Shown here piece by piece: positions 1-4,729 of a stretch of 5,233 nt of DNA. How positions within the stretch are numbered: the first letter of the stretch is position 1; every line of letters begins with the position of its first letter. The notes beneath the pieces are model-generated. The model saw only the letters and a list, made by a program, of their open reading frames with translations. It was not told the DNA's origin and did not search any database. The translations under genes and the position numbers were made by a program. The DNA comes from Chloroflexota bacterium (GTDB lineage: Bacteria > Chloroflexota > Ktedonobacteria > Ktedonobacterales > Ktedonobacteraceae): contig CADDZH010000180.1 in assembly GCA_902812455.1 (NCBI GenBank), positions 1 to 5,233 on the forward strand. Reading direction: 5' to 3'.

Positions 1-9
1 GAACGAAAA

Positions 10-43
10 AGGAGCAAACTTCAAGTGGAGCACAGGAGCAAAC
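10..43 (+). repeat. Short direct repeat AGGAGCAAAC, two copies 24 bp apart
   Basis: AGGAGCAAAC occurs at 10-19 and again at 34-43. The extended form GGAGCAAACG at 35-44 recurs at 853-862, in the spacer after the oxidase genes. Both copies contain a good Shine-Dalgarno core, but neither stands at a normal distance from a start codon: the nearest gene start is the ATG at 57, 18 bases after the second AGGAG. The repeat suggests that this stretch is spacer, or a short duplicated ribosome-binding region, rather than conserved coding sequence. Confidence 0.5.
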
Positions 44-56
44 GCTAGGCAAGCAT

Positions 57-194
57 ATGAGTTACTGGCCGTTTGTCCTGGCCTGCTCGATCTTTATCTT
101 TCTCATGGGGGTGGTCACACACCCGGTAGTTCTGGTTATTGGTGTGATCTTGATCCTTGTGGCCGTGATTGGATGGGGGATTGAACGCCAGTAG
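57..194 (+). CDS. Small two-helix membrane protein in the cytochrome oxidase operon (subunit IV-like candidate)
   Basis: The frame encodes 45 residues, starting MSYWPFVLAC and ending GWGIERQ. Two hydrophobic helices (about residues 4-20 and 24-41) are joined by a short THP turn. The pattern of WP near the start, a Gly before the turn and GW-x-x-E at the end resembles the small subunit IV-type or C-terminal helix pairs of bacterial haem-copper oxidases; this is recognition by eye. It ends 24 bp before oxidase subunit III, so it very likely belongs to the same operon. The start is uncertain. Only a weak AGG (47-49) precedes the ATG, and the frame is open to the window edge through a hydrophilic stretch, so this could be the C-terminus of a longer protein. 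Another forward frame ends in a basic tail at a TAG (46-48), which would suit an upstream gene such as subunit I ending just before this ATG. Confidence 0.55.
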   Translation: MSYWPFVLACSIFIFLMGVVTHPVVLVIGVILILVAVIGWGIERQ

Positions 195-218
195 AGTGAA
201 TAGATGGAGAACTGAGAG

Positions 219-833
219 ATGAGTACTGTTCATGGTGAACCGATTACCGGAGCTGCAGAACATAAAGTTGCGGAGCGAGATATCAACTGGTGGGGAATGA
301 TCTTCTTCATTTCCTCGGAGGCCTTGATTTTCGCCAACTTGATCGCAGCCTACCTGTACCTGGAAATTAGAAATGGCGCATACCGGCTTCCCAGCGGAGA
401 TCGCCTGGACGTGATATACCCATTGATTAATACAGTTATCCTGCTGTCGAGCAGCATACCTGCGCGTTTCGCCGGGAACAGCCTGCACAAAGGGAACATG
501 CGCAATGTCGCGCTGGGCTTCATCGGTAGCTTTATCCTGGGAGCGATTTTCCTGGGTGGCCAGGCATACGAGTATACGAATCTCTTCGCACAGAATTTTA
601 ATCCAACGTATAAGACCTTCGGTTCCTCATTCTTTACGCTCACAGGCTTTCACGGCCTGCATGTCACCGTGGGCCTGATCTTCTTGCTGATCGTGATCAT
701 CCGCACGGTGCGCGGCGACTTCACGGCGCGCAGGCACTTTGGCATCCAGGCGGCCGAGATGTACTGGCACTTCGTTGACTTTGTGTGGATTGCGGTATTC
801 AGTACGGTGTACCTGCTGCCACTTATATGGTAG
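219..833 (+). CDS. coxC: Cytochrome c oxidase subunit III
   Basis: This is subunit III of an aa3-type haem-copper oxidase, an integral membrane subunit that carries no redox metal and packs against subunit I. The 204 residues form five predicted helices (about 24-48, 63-83, 95-116, 137-162, 179-203), the short bacterial form without the first two helices of the seven-helix mitochondrial type. Family signatures are visible. WGMIFFISSEALIFAN (25-40) matches the segment bearing the conserved membrane Glu, here Glu34. FHGLHV (144-149) and WHFVD (183-187) are the conserved histidine motifs of the last two helices. The ATG at 219 has GGAGA (206-210) eight bases upstream and gives an N-terminus of normal length. 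The gene follows a small membrane protein by 24 bp. Subunits I and II are expected upstream, outside the window. No internal promoter was seen, so it is probably transcribed from upstream and ends at the terminator at 989-1029. Confidence 0.96.
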   Translation: MSTVHGEPITGAAEHKVAERDINWWGMIFFISSEALIFANLIAAYLYLEIRNGAYRLPSGDRLDVIYPLINTVILLSSSIPARFAGNSLHKGNMRNVALGFIGSFILGAIFLGGQAYEYTNLFAQNFNPTYKTFGSSFFTLTGFHGLHVTVGLIFLLIVIIRTVRGDFTARRHFGIQAAEMYWHFVDFVWIAVFSTVYLLPLIW

Positions 834-988
834 GAGGGGAAACGGACGGGCGGGAGCAAACGGGCGACCATAAAGGCCCACTCCACCACTCTGCATCCCC
901 GCTCGCCCCTACTATATACGTCGTGCGGCTGCATGGGTGGTGCAAGCAAGGACGGACGGGCGACCACGAAGTAAGAACAATCGCATGT
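834..988 (+). other. Repeat-rich 3' untranslated spacer after the oxidase genes
   Basis: This stretch lies between the subunit III stop and the terminator and shows no credible gene. It is built from short repeated blocks. ACGGACGGGCG occurs at 842-852 and 952-962. ACGGGCGACCATAAAGG occurs at 860-876, with a diverged partner at 956-971. CGCCCCTAC at 905-912 plus its flank resembles the right end of the hairpin repeats found elsewhere in the window. GGGCGA (862-867 and 958-963) is complementary to TCGCCC (903-908), so alternative hairpins are possible in the transcript. The whole gene-free interval runs to 1183; its remainder is the terminator and the next gene's promoter and leader. Confidence 0.6.
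860..876 (+). repeat. Dispersed repeat ACGGGCGACCATAAAGG, copy 1
   Basis: These 17 bases are identical to the last 17 bases of the window (5217-5233). Both copies lie just downstream of a gene's stop codon and in the same orientation relative to the genes. A diverged copy lies at 956-971 (ACGGGCGACCACGAAG). The form GGGC-GACC-ATAAA-GG looks like the left half of a hairpin whose right half would read GGTCGCCC. In this copy the right half is replaced by GGCCCACTCC, so the hairpin is degenerate. Confidence 0.65.
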
Positions 989-1029
989 AAAGCCCATTCA
1001 CCTGCCAGATAGGTGAATGGGCTTTTATT
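989..1029 (+). terminator. Rho-independent terminator of the oxidase operon
   Basis: A perfect 15-bp stem pairs 989-1003 with 1011-1025 (core AAGCCCATTCACCT with AGGTGAATGGGCTT). The loop is seven bases, GCCAGAT. The stem runs directly into TTTTATT (1023-1029). The reverse strand has no T-run on its exit side, so it acts on + strand transcripts. It lies about 155 bp after the subunit III stop and 16 bp before the next promoter's direct repeat, and so separates the two transcription units cleanly. Confidence 0.93.
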
Positions 1030-1044
1030 GTGCTGCCCTCAAAA

Positions 1045-1074
1045 TCACAAACGAGTCACAAAATGTGGTACAAT
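1045..1074 (+). promoter_or_regulatory. Extended -10 promoter with an 11-bp-spaced direct repeat
   Basis: TGGTACAAT (1066-1074) matches an extended -10 element, TG-n-TAnAAT. No good -35 hexamer stands 17 bp upstream. In its place are two copies of TCACAAA at 1045-1051 and 1056-1062, whose starts are 11 bp apart, about one helical turn. Direct repeats with this period at the -35 position are typical of sites for dimeric OmpR/PhoB-type activators. Transcription would start near 1081 and give a leader of about 100 bases for the gene at 1184. The short palindrome TTACGTAA (1086-1093) follows just downstream. The promoter is fairly likely; the activator site is an inference. Confidence 0.5.
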
Positions 1075-1183
1075 TGAATATGCCGTTACGTAATATTAAT
1101 AGGTAGTGCGCTGCTTTGATTGCGGGTTATTTTGTTGGCCGGTACCGGTACTGGAAGCAGGGAGACAGGAAGGACTGACGGCG

Positions 1184-1597
1184 ATGAATGAAGCAAGGCG
1201 CGGAAACGGTTCCCCCGTTGTTGAAAGTCATGAGAGCCCCCGCAAGAAGAGGCGCGCCAGAGAACGCTGCTCGATCTGCTACGAGCGCTTGAAATATCAG
1301 GCTATTCCTCTTACGGAGCCGGAAGACGTGCCGGAGCCACGCCGCTCGTGGGTATTATGCCAGAGCTGCTATAAGGCGCTGGTCAAGGAATTGCGTCGTT
1401 CTCCGGTTCACTCCCCTTTGCGCCTGCGCATTGCTATAGGCATGGTGGCTGCTGAGCGCTGGCCGGGCGCATCCCCATCGCGGTCTCATTCTGTCTTCGA
1501 TGATCACCGCAAGATTGTGTTTATTGCGTGGGTGTTTATCATTGCCATGCTGCTGCACCTGGTGCTGATTCTGGGTATTGTGTACATCGCGAGGTAG
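1184..1597 (+). CDS. Small zinc-ribbon protein with C-terminal membrane anchor, function unknown
   Basis: I do not recognise a named family. The 137-residue product begins with a very basic, probably disordered stretch (about residues 5-28, including RKKRRAR). Two CxxC pairs follow (Cys29/Cys32 and Cys59/Cys62), spaced like a four-cysteine zinc ribbon. A basic helical region (63-92) and a short Ser/Pro-rich linker precede one hydrophobic helix (about 111-135) ending in Ala-Arg. The ATG at 1184 was preferred because GGAAGGA (1168-1174) stands nine bases upstream. A GTG at 1106 would add 26 residues, including further cysteines, but has no ribosome-binding site. The zinc ribbon and basic tail would face the cytoplasm if the anchor is C-terminal. 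Nucleic acid or protein binding at the membrane is possible but unproven. It has its own promoter and is followed by a 196-bp spacer, so it looks monocistronic. Confidence 0.8.
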   Translation: MNEARRGNGSPVVESHESPRKKRRARERCSICYERLKYQAIPLTEPEDVPEPRRSWVLCQSCYKALVKELRRSPVHSPLRLRIAIGMVAAERWPGASPSRSHSVFDDHRKIVFIAWVFIIAMLLHLVLILGIVYIAR

Positions 1598-1629
1598 TGG
1601 GTTTCCATTTTTAGGGTGATTGCCGAGGT

Positions 1630-1673
1630 GGGCCGATAAATCGGCGCTGGCCACGATAAATCGGGCCCTACAG
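1630..1673 (+). repeat. 44-bp double-hairpin intergenic repeat, copy 1
   Basis: The element starts GGGCCGATAAATCGGC, continues with GCTGGCCAC, repeats GATAAATCGG and ends GGCCCTACAG. It matches 3915-3958 at 42 of 44 positions. The first half is an inverted repeat, GCCGAT-AA-ATCGGC, that can fold into a tight hairpin; the second half repeats its core 20 bp later. In this copy the right arm reads ATCGGGCCC, so the long outer stem possible in the other copy is weakened. It lies in the spacer between the zinc-ribbon gene and the promoter of the kinase gene. Confidence 0.85.
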
Positions 1674-1727
1674 TTCAACCTCAAGGATGGAGAGCCGAGG
1701 TAGGACGATTCTGAACCTTGACCCATT

Positions 1728-1745
1728 TGCTACAATCAATATTGA
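1728..1745 (+). promoter_or_regulatory. Extended -10 promoter with start-site palindrome, for the kinase-regulator gene
   Basis: TGCTACAAT (1728-1736) is an extended -10 element closely similar to TGGTACAAT at 1066 and TGCTATGAT at 4682. A TTGACC at 1718-1723 resembles a -35 box but is only seven bases from the -10, too close to pair with it. A perfect 10-bp palindrome, TCAATATTGA (1736-1745), overlaps the last base of the -10 and the expected start site near 1743, so a bound repressor could block initiation there. The leader to the ATG at 1794 would be about 50 bases. Confidence 0.45.
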
Positions 1746-1793
1746 GAGCGTGAGGCTCAAGTAGAGCAAGCAGATGGGAAAGGTTGTCCAGGT

Positions 1794-3761
1794 ATGGATT
1801 TGGCTGCTGGTAGCGGCGCGGGCGCGTACAACACAGGCGGTCATGGCTGGTGGGCAGTAGACATATCTCCATCGCAGGCATCGACAGAAGACGGCGCTAT
1901 CGTTTCAGAGAAGTTCATCCAGGAATATACTGTGCTCGCGGCAGTCGCTGCCACGATGAGTTGCGGCTTCCTTCTTTTGAATCAAAAGGGGCAGGTAGCG
2001 TATTTCAACGCCAGCGCGGTGCGATTGCTTGATGTAAGCAGCCAGGAGCTGATCGAACAACCAGGATTCGATATTCGCGAGCAATTGCTTGCGCGCGCAG
2101 TTGAGCCGGAGCGGGCGCGCGACGAACTTAACTACATCTGGGAGCATCCTGAGCGAGAGACCGCTGCGGAGCTGGCGTTGATGGATGGAACCACGCGCTG
2201 GCTGCGGCTGCGCAGCTTCCCCATACATGATAAGCCTGGTTCCTTGCTGGGCCGGGGTATCCTGCTGGATGATATTACGCTGGAGCGGGCTTCCATTGAG
2301 TCCCGTAGTGAGGCATTGGCGCTCGCTGCCCACGAACTAAAAACTCCCCTGGCGATCATCAAAGGCGCCGCTACCACGCTGCTCGCTAACTCGCTGCGCT
2401 GGGATGCTGGTATGCAGCGCGAGATGTTGCAGATGATCGATACGCAGGCCGATCGCTTATATGATATCCTGAATACCTTATTAGATGTCTGGCGACTGGA
2501 TTCAGGAGCGGCGAGCCTGCAGTTCACGCCGCTACATATAGCAGAGTTGTTGCGTCAACTTGTGGAACGATGGCAGAAACAGCAATCCGATCACTTCTTT
2601 GTGCTCCATATGCCTGCCGGAACGCCCATCATAGTTTGCGATGCCGCCCGGACTGAACAGGCTTTCGATGCGCTCCTGAGCAATGCCGTCACGTATTCGC
2701 CGGCGGGGAAGACGATCACTATTCGCCTGGAGCATAGTGAGAGCGAGGTGCGCGTGAGCATCAGCGATGAGGGTATTGGCATCGCTCCAGAGCTGCTGGA
2801 GCGTATCTTTGACCGCTTCTACCGGGTGCAGCGTGGGGATGAGCATGCGGGTGGACGCGGACTAGGCTTATCTGTGGCGCGCGCAATAGTTGAGGCACAC
2901 GGAGGGAAAATCTGGGCCGATTCTGCGGGAGCAGGGCTTGGCTCTACCTTCTACATCACCTTGCCATACACGCCCCAGCTTCCTATAGAAGCTCAATCAC
3001 AGGCGCAGGCAGTGGCCGCTCCACAGGCTGGAGCGCCTGCTCGCCCAACGGGAGTTCTCAAGCAGAGCGAGCGCTCGTACATCCTGGTTGCAGAAGGTGA
3101 TGTGCGCCTGGCGCGCTACCTGCGGGCCAACCTGGAAGAACAACACTACCGCGTGCTGGCGGTCAACCAGGGCGCTCAGTTCCTGCGCCAGTTGCAGCTT
3201 GAAGAACCCGATGTGATCCTGCTTTCCACGTTCTTGCCCGATATGAATGGTCTTGAACTGCTGCAGCGGCTGCGTGAATTCTCGCGAACGCCGGTGGTTA
3301 TGCTCAGCGATGAGTGCGAGGAGGATGAGCGCGTGCGACTGCTCGATCTGGGCGCAGATGATGTCGTTATCAAGCCATTTGGCATGAATGAACTGCTGGC
3401 ACGGGTGCGCGCGCTGTTACGGCGGGGGGCTAGCTCTATGGAGCAACCGCCCGGCCAGGCAGTGTTCACTACAGGCGAACTGGTGATTGACTACGCGCAG
3501 CACCAGGTCTTTGTGGGAGACCGGCAGGTGCCGTTGAGCCGTACAGAGTACAGGTTGCTGAGCACCCTGGCGCGCAACGCCGGGAAGGTGCTGACGCACG
3601 AGGTTTTGTTAGAGCGGGTCTGGGGGCCGGAGTATAACCGCGAGGTCGATTTCATCTGGGTCTATATCAGCCGCCTGCGTCATAAGATAGAGGACGATCC
3701 GCGTCGCCCGCGCTACATCTTAACCATACCGGATGTAGGATATAAGCTGGCGAAGCTGTAA
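1794..3761 (+). CDS. Fused PAS sensor histidine kinase - receiver - OmpR-type DNA-binding regulator, receiver lacking the phosphoacceptor Asp
   Basis: The 655-residue protein has no membrane helix, so it is a cytoplasmic sensor and probable transcription regulator in one chain. In order: an unassigned N-terminus (1-42); a PAS-like domain (about 45-165); a HisKA dimerisation domain with HELKTP and phospho-accepting His180; and a HATPase domain (about 282-392) with Asn297, DEGIG (325-329), FDRF (339-342) and GRGLGLS (354-360), all intact. An Ala/Gln/Pro-rich linker (393-427) leads to a receiver (429-543) and a Trans_reg_C winged helix (555-655), which looks complete. The receiver is degenerate. 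Ser478 replaces the phosphoacceptor Asp, and Glu434-Gly435 replace the usual acidic pair; Ser505 and Lys527 are kept. Phosphotransfer to this receiver in the normal way is therefore unlikely. The ATG at 1794 has GGGAAAGG (1776-1783) ten bases upstream. The gene appears monocistronic and has its own promoter. Its signal and target genes cannot be told from the sequence. Confidence 0.95.
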   Translation: MDLAAGSGAGAYNTGGHGWWAVDISPSQASTEDGAIVSEKFIQEYTVLAAVAATMSCGFLLLNQKGQVAYFNASAVRLLDVSSQELIEQPGFDIREQLLARAVEPERARDELNYIWEHPERETAAELALMDGTTRWLRLRSFPIHDKPGSLLGRGILLDDITLERASIESRSEALALAAHELKTPLAIIKGAATTLLANSLRWDAGMQREMLQMIDTQADRLYDILNTLLDVWRLDSGAASLQFTPLHIAELLRQLVERWQKQQSDHFFVLHMPAGTPIIVCDAARTEQAFDALLSNAVTYSPAGKTITIRLEHSESEVRVSISDEGIGIAPELLERIFDRFYRVQRGDEHAGGRGLGLSVARAIVEAHGGKIWADSAGAGLGSTFYITLPYTPQLPIEAQSQAQAVAAPQAGAPARPTGVLKQSERSYILVAEGDVRLARYLRANLEEQHYRVLAVNQGAQFLRQLQLEEPDVILLSTFLPDMNGLELLQRLREFSRTPVVMLSDECEEDERVRLLDLGADDVVIKPFGMNELLARVRALLRRGASSMEQPPGQAVFTTGELVIDYAQHQVFVGDRQVPLSRTEYRLLSTLARNAGKVLTHEVLLERVWGPEYNREVDFIWVYISRLRHKIEDDPRRPRYILTIPDVGYKLAKL

Positions 3762-3843
3762 TGTTTGCAGGCCGTTCAGGTTCTTGTAAGGTCTGCAGCC
3801 CGCGTAGTAACGTGCGCGTAAAGTATGATGGGTACACTTCCCC

Positions 3844-3858
3844 ATGGCATATCGAACA
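3844..3858 (+). repeat. Upstream near-copy of the next gene's first five codons
   Basis: ATGGCATATCGAACA at 3844-3858 matches the start of the receiver gene at 4035-4049 (ATGGCATACCGAACA) at 14 of 15 bases; both read Met-Ala-Tyr-Arg-Thr. The upstream copy opens a 12-codon reading frame that stops at 3880-3882. It has no ribosome-binding site, although a TATGAT that could serve as a -10 lies at 3824-3829. It is more likely a relic of a duplication, or of an insertion between two direct repeats, than a translated gene. Confidence 0.55.
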
Positions 3859-3914
3859 ATTGGGCGCAATAATGAAGGTTAACAAATGAGTTGGAGGAAT
3901 GAGAGGTCACCTCA

Positions 3915-3958
3915 GGGCCGATAAATCGGCGCTGGGCACGATAAATCGGCCCCTACAG
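3915..3958 (+). repeat. 44-bp double-hairpin intergenic repeat, copy 2
   Basis: This is the second copy of the element at 1630-1673, in the same orientation, with two differences. The inner hairpin is GCCGAT-AA-ATCGGC. In addition the outer arms GGGCCGAT (3915-3922) and ATCGGCCC (3944-3951) are perfectly complementary, so the inner hairpin and an 8-bp outer pairing compete for the same left arm. It ends in CCCCTACAG. A loose third end, GGGCCCCTACA, lies at 3993-4003. The copy sits in the 273-bp spacer before the membrane-anchored receiver gene; no terminator or strong promoter was found in the rest of that spacer. Confidence 0.85.
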
Positions 3959-3992
3959 GTATCCCAGCATTATTTTATTTATCCTCATAATT

Positions 3993-4003
3993 GGGCCCCT
4001 ACA
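3993..4003 (+). repeat. Partial repeat end GGGCCCCTACA
   Basis: This 11-base block copies the right end of the 44-bp element (GGCCCCTACA at 3948-3957, GGGCCCTACA at 1663-1672) without its hairpins. It probably marks a decayed or partial copy. A weak -10-like CATAAT (3986-3991) lies just upstream with no matching -35, so whether the receiver gene is transcribed from here is not settled. Confidence 0.5.
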
Positions 4004-4034
4004 TTTTGCCCATGCTACAGAGAGGGACAGCATA

Positions 4035-4664
4035 ATGGCATACCGAACAGGCTCAAGAGTTCTACTGGTTGAGGCTGATCCAGCGCTGCGCAGGCTGATT
4101 GCGCTGGGCTTGCAGTATAGAGGAATAGATGTAATCGAGGCCAGCTCTCTGGCGGCTCTTCCTGCGCCGGTACTTGAGGCCCAGCGTCCAGATGTAGTGG
4201 TCATTGACGTTGATGGCGGGGTTACCAGCGATTGGTCCCTCCTGGAAGCTGTGCGGGCAAATCCATATCTACTGTCCCTGCCGGTCGTTGTGCTGGCCTG
4301 GGAGCCGCCTGTGCCGGTAAGCGCAAAAGCTGCAAGCAGCCAGTTGGAGCTGCAAGAAAGTATAGCATACCTCACCAAGCCGTTCGATGCGCGCGCGCTT
4401 CACAGCGCTGTTGAAGAGTTGCTTGCGGCAAGCGTCCAGCCGGAAGCTGAGTCTTCGCAAGAGATATATATTGCCACTCAACCACATCCTTCCACCTCAA
4501 GTCCGAGTATCTGGCCCCTGATCACTGCTGCCGGACTGCTCATCGCCTTTATTGGTCTTCTAGGAGAGCTGGCCATAACAGCCTGTGGCTTGCTGATTGT
4601 GCTGGTTGCCGTGCTATGGTGGGCGCTGGGAACCGGGGCAAGGGAAGAAACTTATAGGGTATAG
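4035..4664 (+). CDS. Membrane-anchored response-regulator receiver protein
   Basis: The 209-residue product has an N-terminal CheY-like receiver (about 8-132), a Ser/Pro/Gln-rich linker (133-158) and two hydrophobic helices (about 160-176 and 180-198) at the C-terminus. It has no DNA-binding or enzymatic output domain. The receiver keeps the phosphoacceptor Asp58 (in PDVVVID) and Lys115 (in LTKPF). The acidic pair that binds magnesium is reduced to Glu13-Ala14, and the switch Thr/Ser is Ala88 (VVVLAW), so phosphorylation or the switch mechanism may be altered. Receivers are normally soluble, so the helix pair suggests it acts at the inner face of the membrane, perhaps as a phosphate sink, scaffold or partner of a membrane protein. 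The ATG at 4035 has GAGGGA (4022-4027) seven bases upstream. It follows the fused kinase gene by 273 bp and precedes another membrane protein by 65 bp. A pairing with the kinase is only an inference from position. Confidence 0.88.
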   Translation: MAYRTGSRVLLVEADPALRRLIALGLQYRGIDVIEASSLAALPAPVLEAQRPDVVVIDVDGGVTSDWSLLEAVRANPYLLSLPVVVLAWEPPVPVSAKAASSQLELQESIAYLTKPFDARALHSAVEELLAASVQPEAESSQEIYIATQPHPSTSSPSIWPLITAAGLLIAFIGLLGELAITACGLLIVLVAVLWWALGTGAREETYRV

Positions 4665-4690
4665 ACGCTTTGGCTGGGGCGTGCTATGAT
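4662..4690 (+). promoter_or_regulatory. Promoter overlapping the receiver gene's stop codon
   Basis: TAGACG (4662-4667), which includes the TAG stop of the upstream gene, matches four of six bases of a -35 box. Seventeen bases later stands TATGAT (4685-4690), preceded by TG to give an extended -10, TGCTATGAT. This is the best-formed promoter in the window. Transcription would begin near 4697 and leave a leader of about 33 bases before the ATG at 4730. Confidence 0.6.
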
Positions 4691-4729
4691 AGGCATGAAT
4701 GTGAAGGACAACAAGAGAGGTGGAGTGTA

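Noticed and set aside
45..488. Long reverse-strand open frame opposite the oxidase genes
   Set aside because: It overlaps subunit III and the small membrane protein on the other strand. Its product is a low-complexity His/Asn/Asp-rich chain with no recognisable domain, typical of an antisense shadow.
785..1012. Forward frame of 75 codons overlapping the end of subunit III and the spacer
   Set aside because: It starts inside the subunit III gene, has no ribosome-binding site, and runs through the repeats into the terminator stem.
1106..1183. GTG at 1106 as an earlier start of the zinc-ribbon protein
   Set aside because: It has no ribosome-binding site at proper spacing, whereas the ATG at 1184 is preceded by GGAAGGA. 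The extra 26 residues include Cys-rich sequence, so it is not fully excluded.
1718..1723. TTGACC as the -35 box of the kinase-gene promoter
   Set aside because: It is only seven bases before the -10 TACAAT. At normal spacing the only partner is a poor TATTGA/ATTGAG.
3766..3797. Weak hairpin after the kinase gene (GCAGGCC with GGTCTGC) as a terminator
   Set aside because: The stem is seven pairs including a G-T pair, the loop is about 17 bases, and no T-run follows.
3903..3913. GAGGTCACCTC, an 11-base near-palindrome
   Set aside because: It could be an operator half-pair, but no promoter is clearly placed beside it and no second copy was found, so it was not called.
1630..3958. Repeats as a CRISPR array
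   Set aside because: The two copies are more than 2 kb apart with genes between them. There are no regularly spaced spacers and no cas genes.
4670..4729. TTG at 4670 as start of the last membrane protein
   Set aside because: It lies between the -35 and -10 boxes of the promoter inferred for this gene and lacks a ribosome-binding site. The ATG at 4730 has one.
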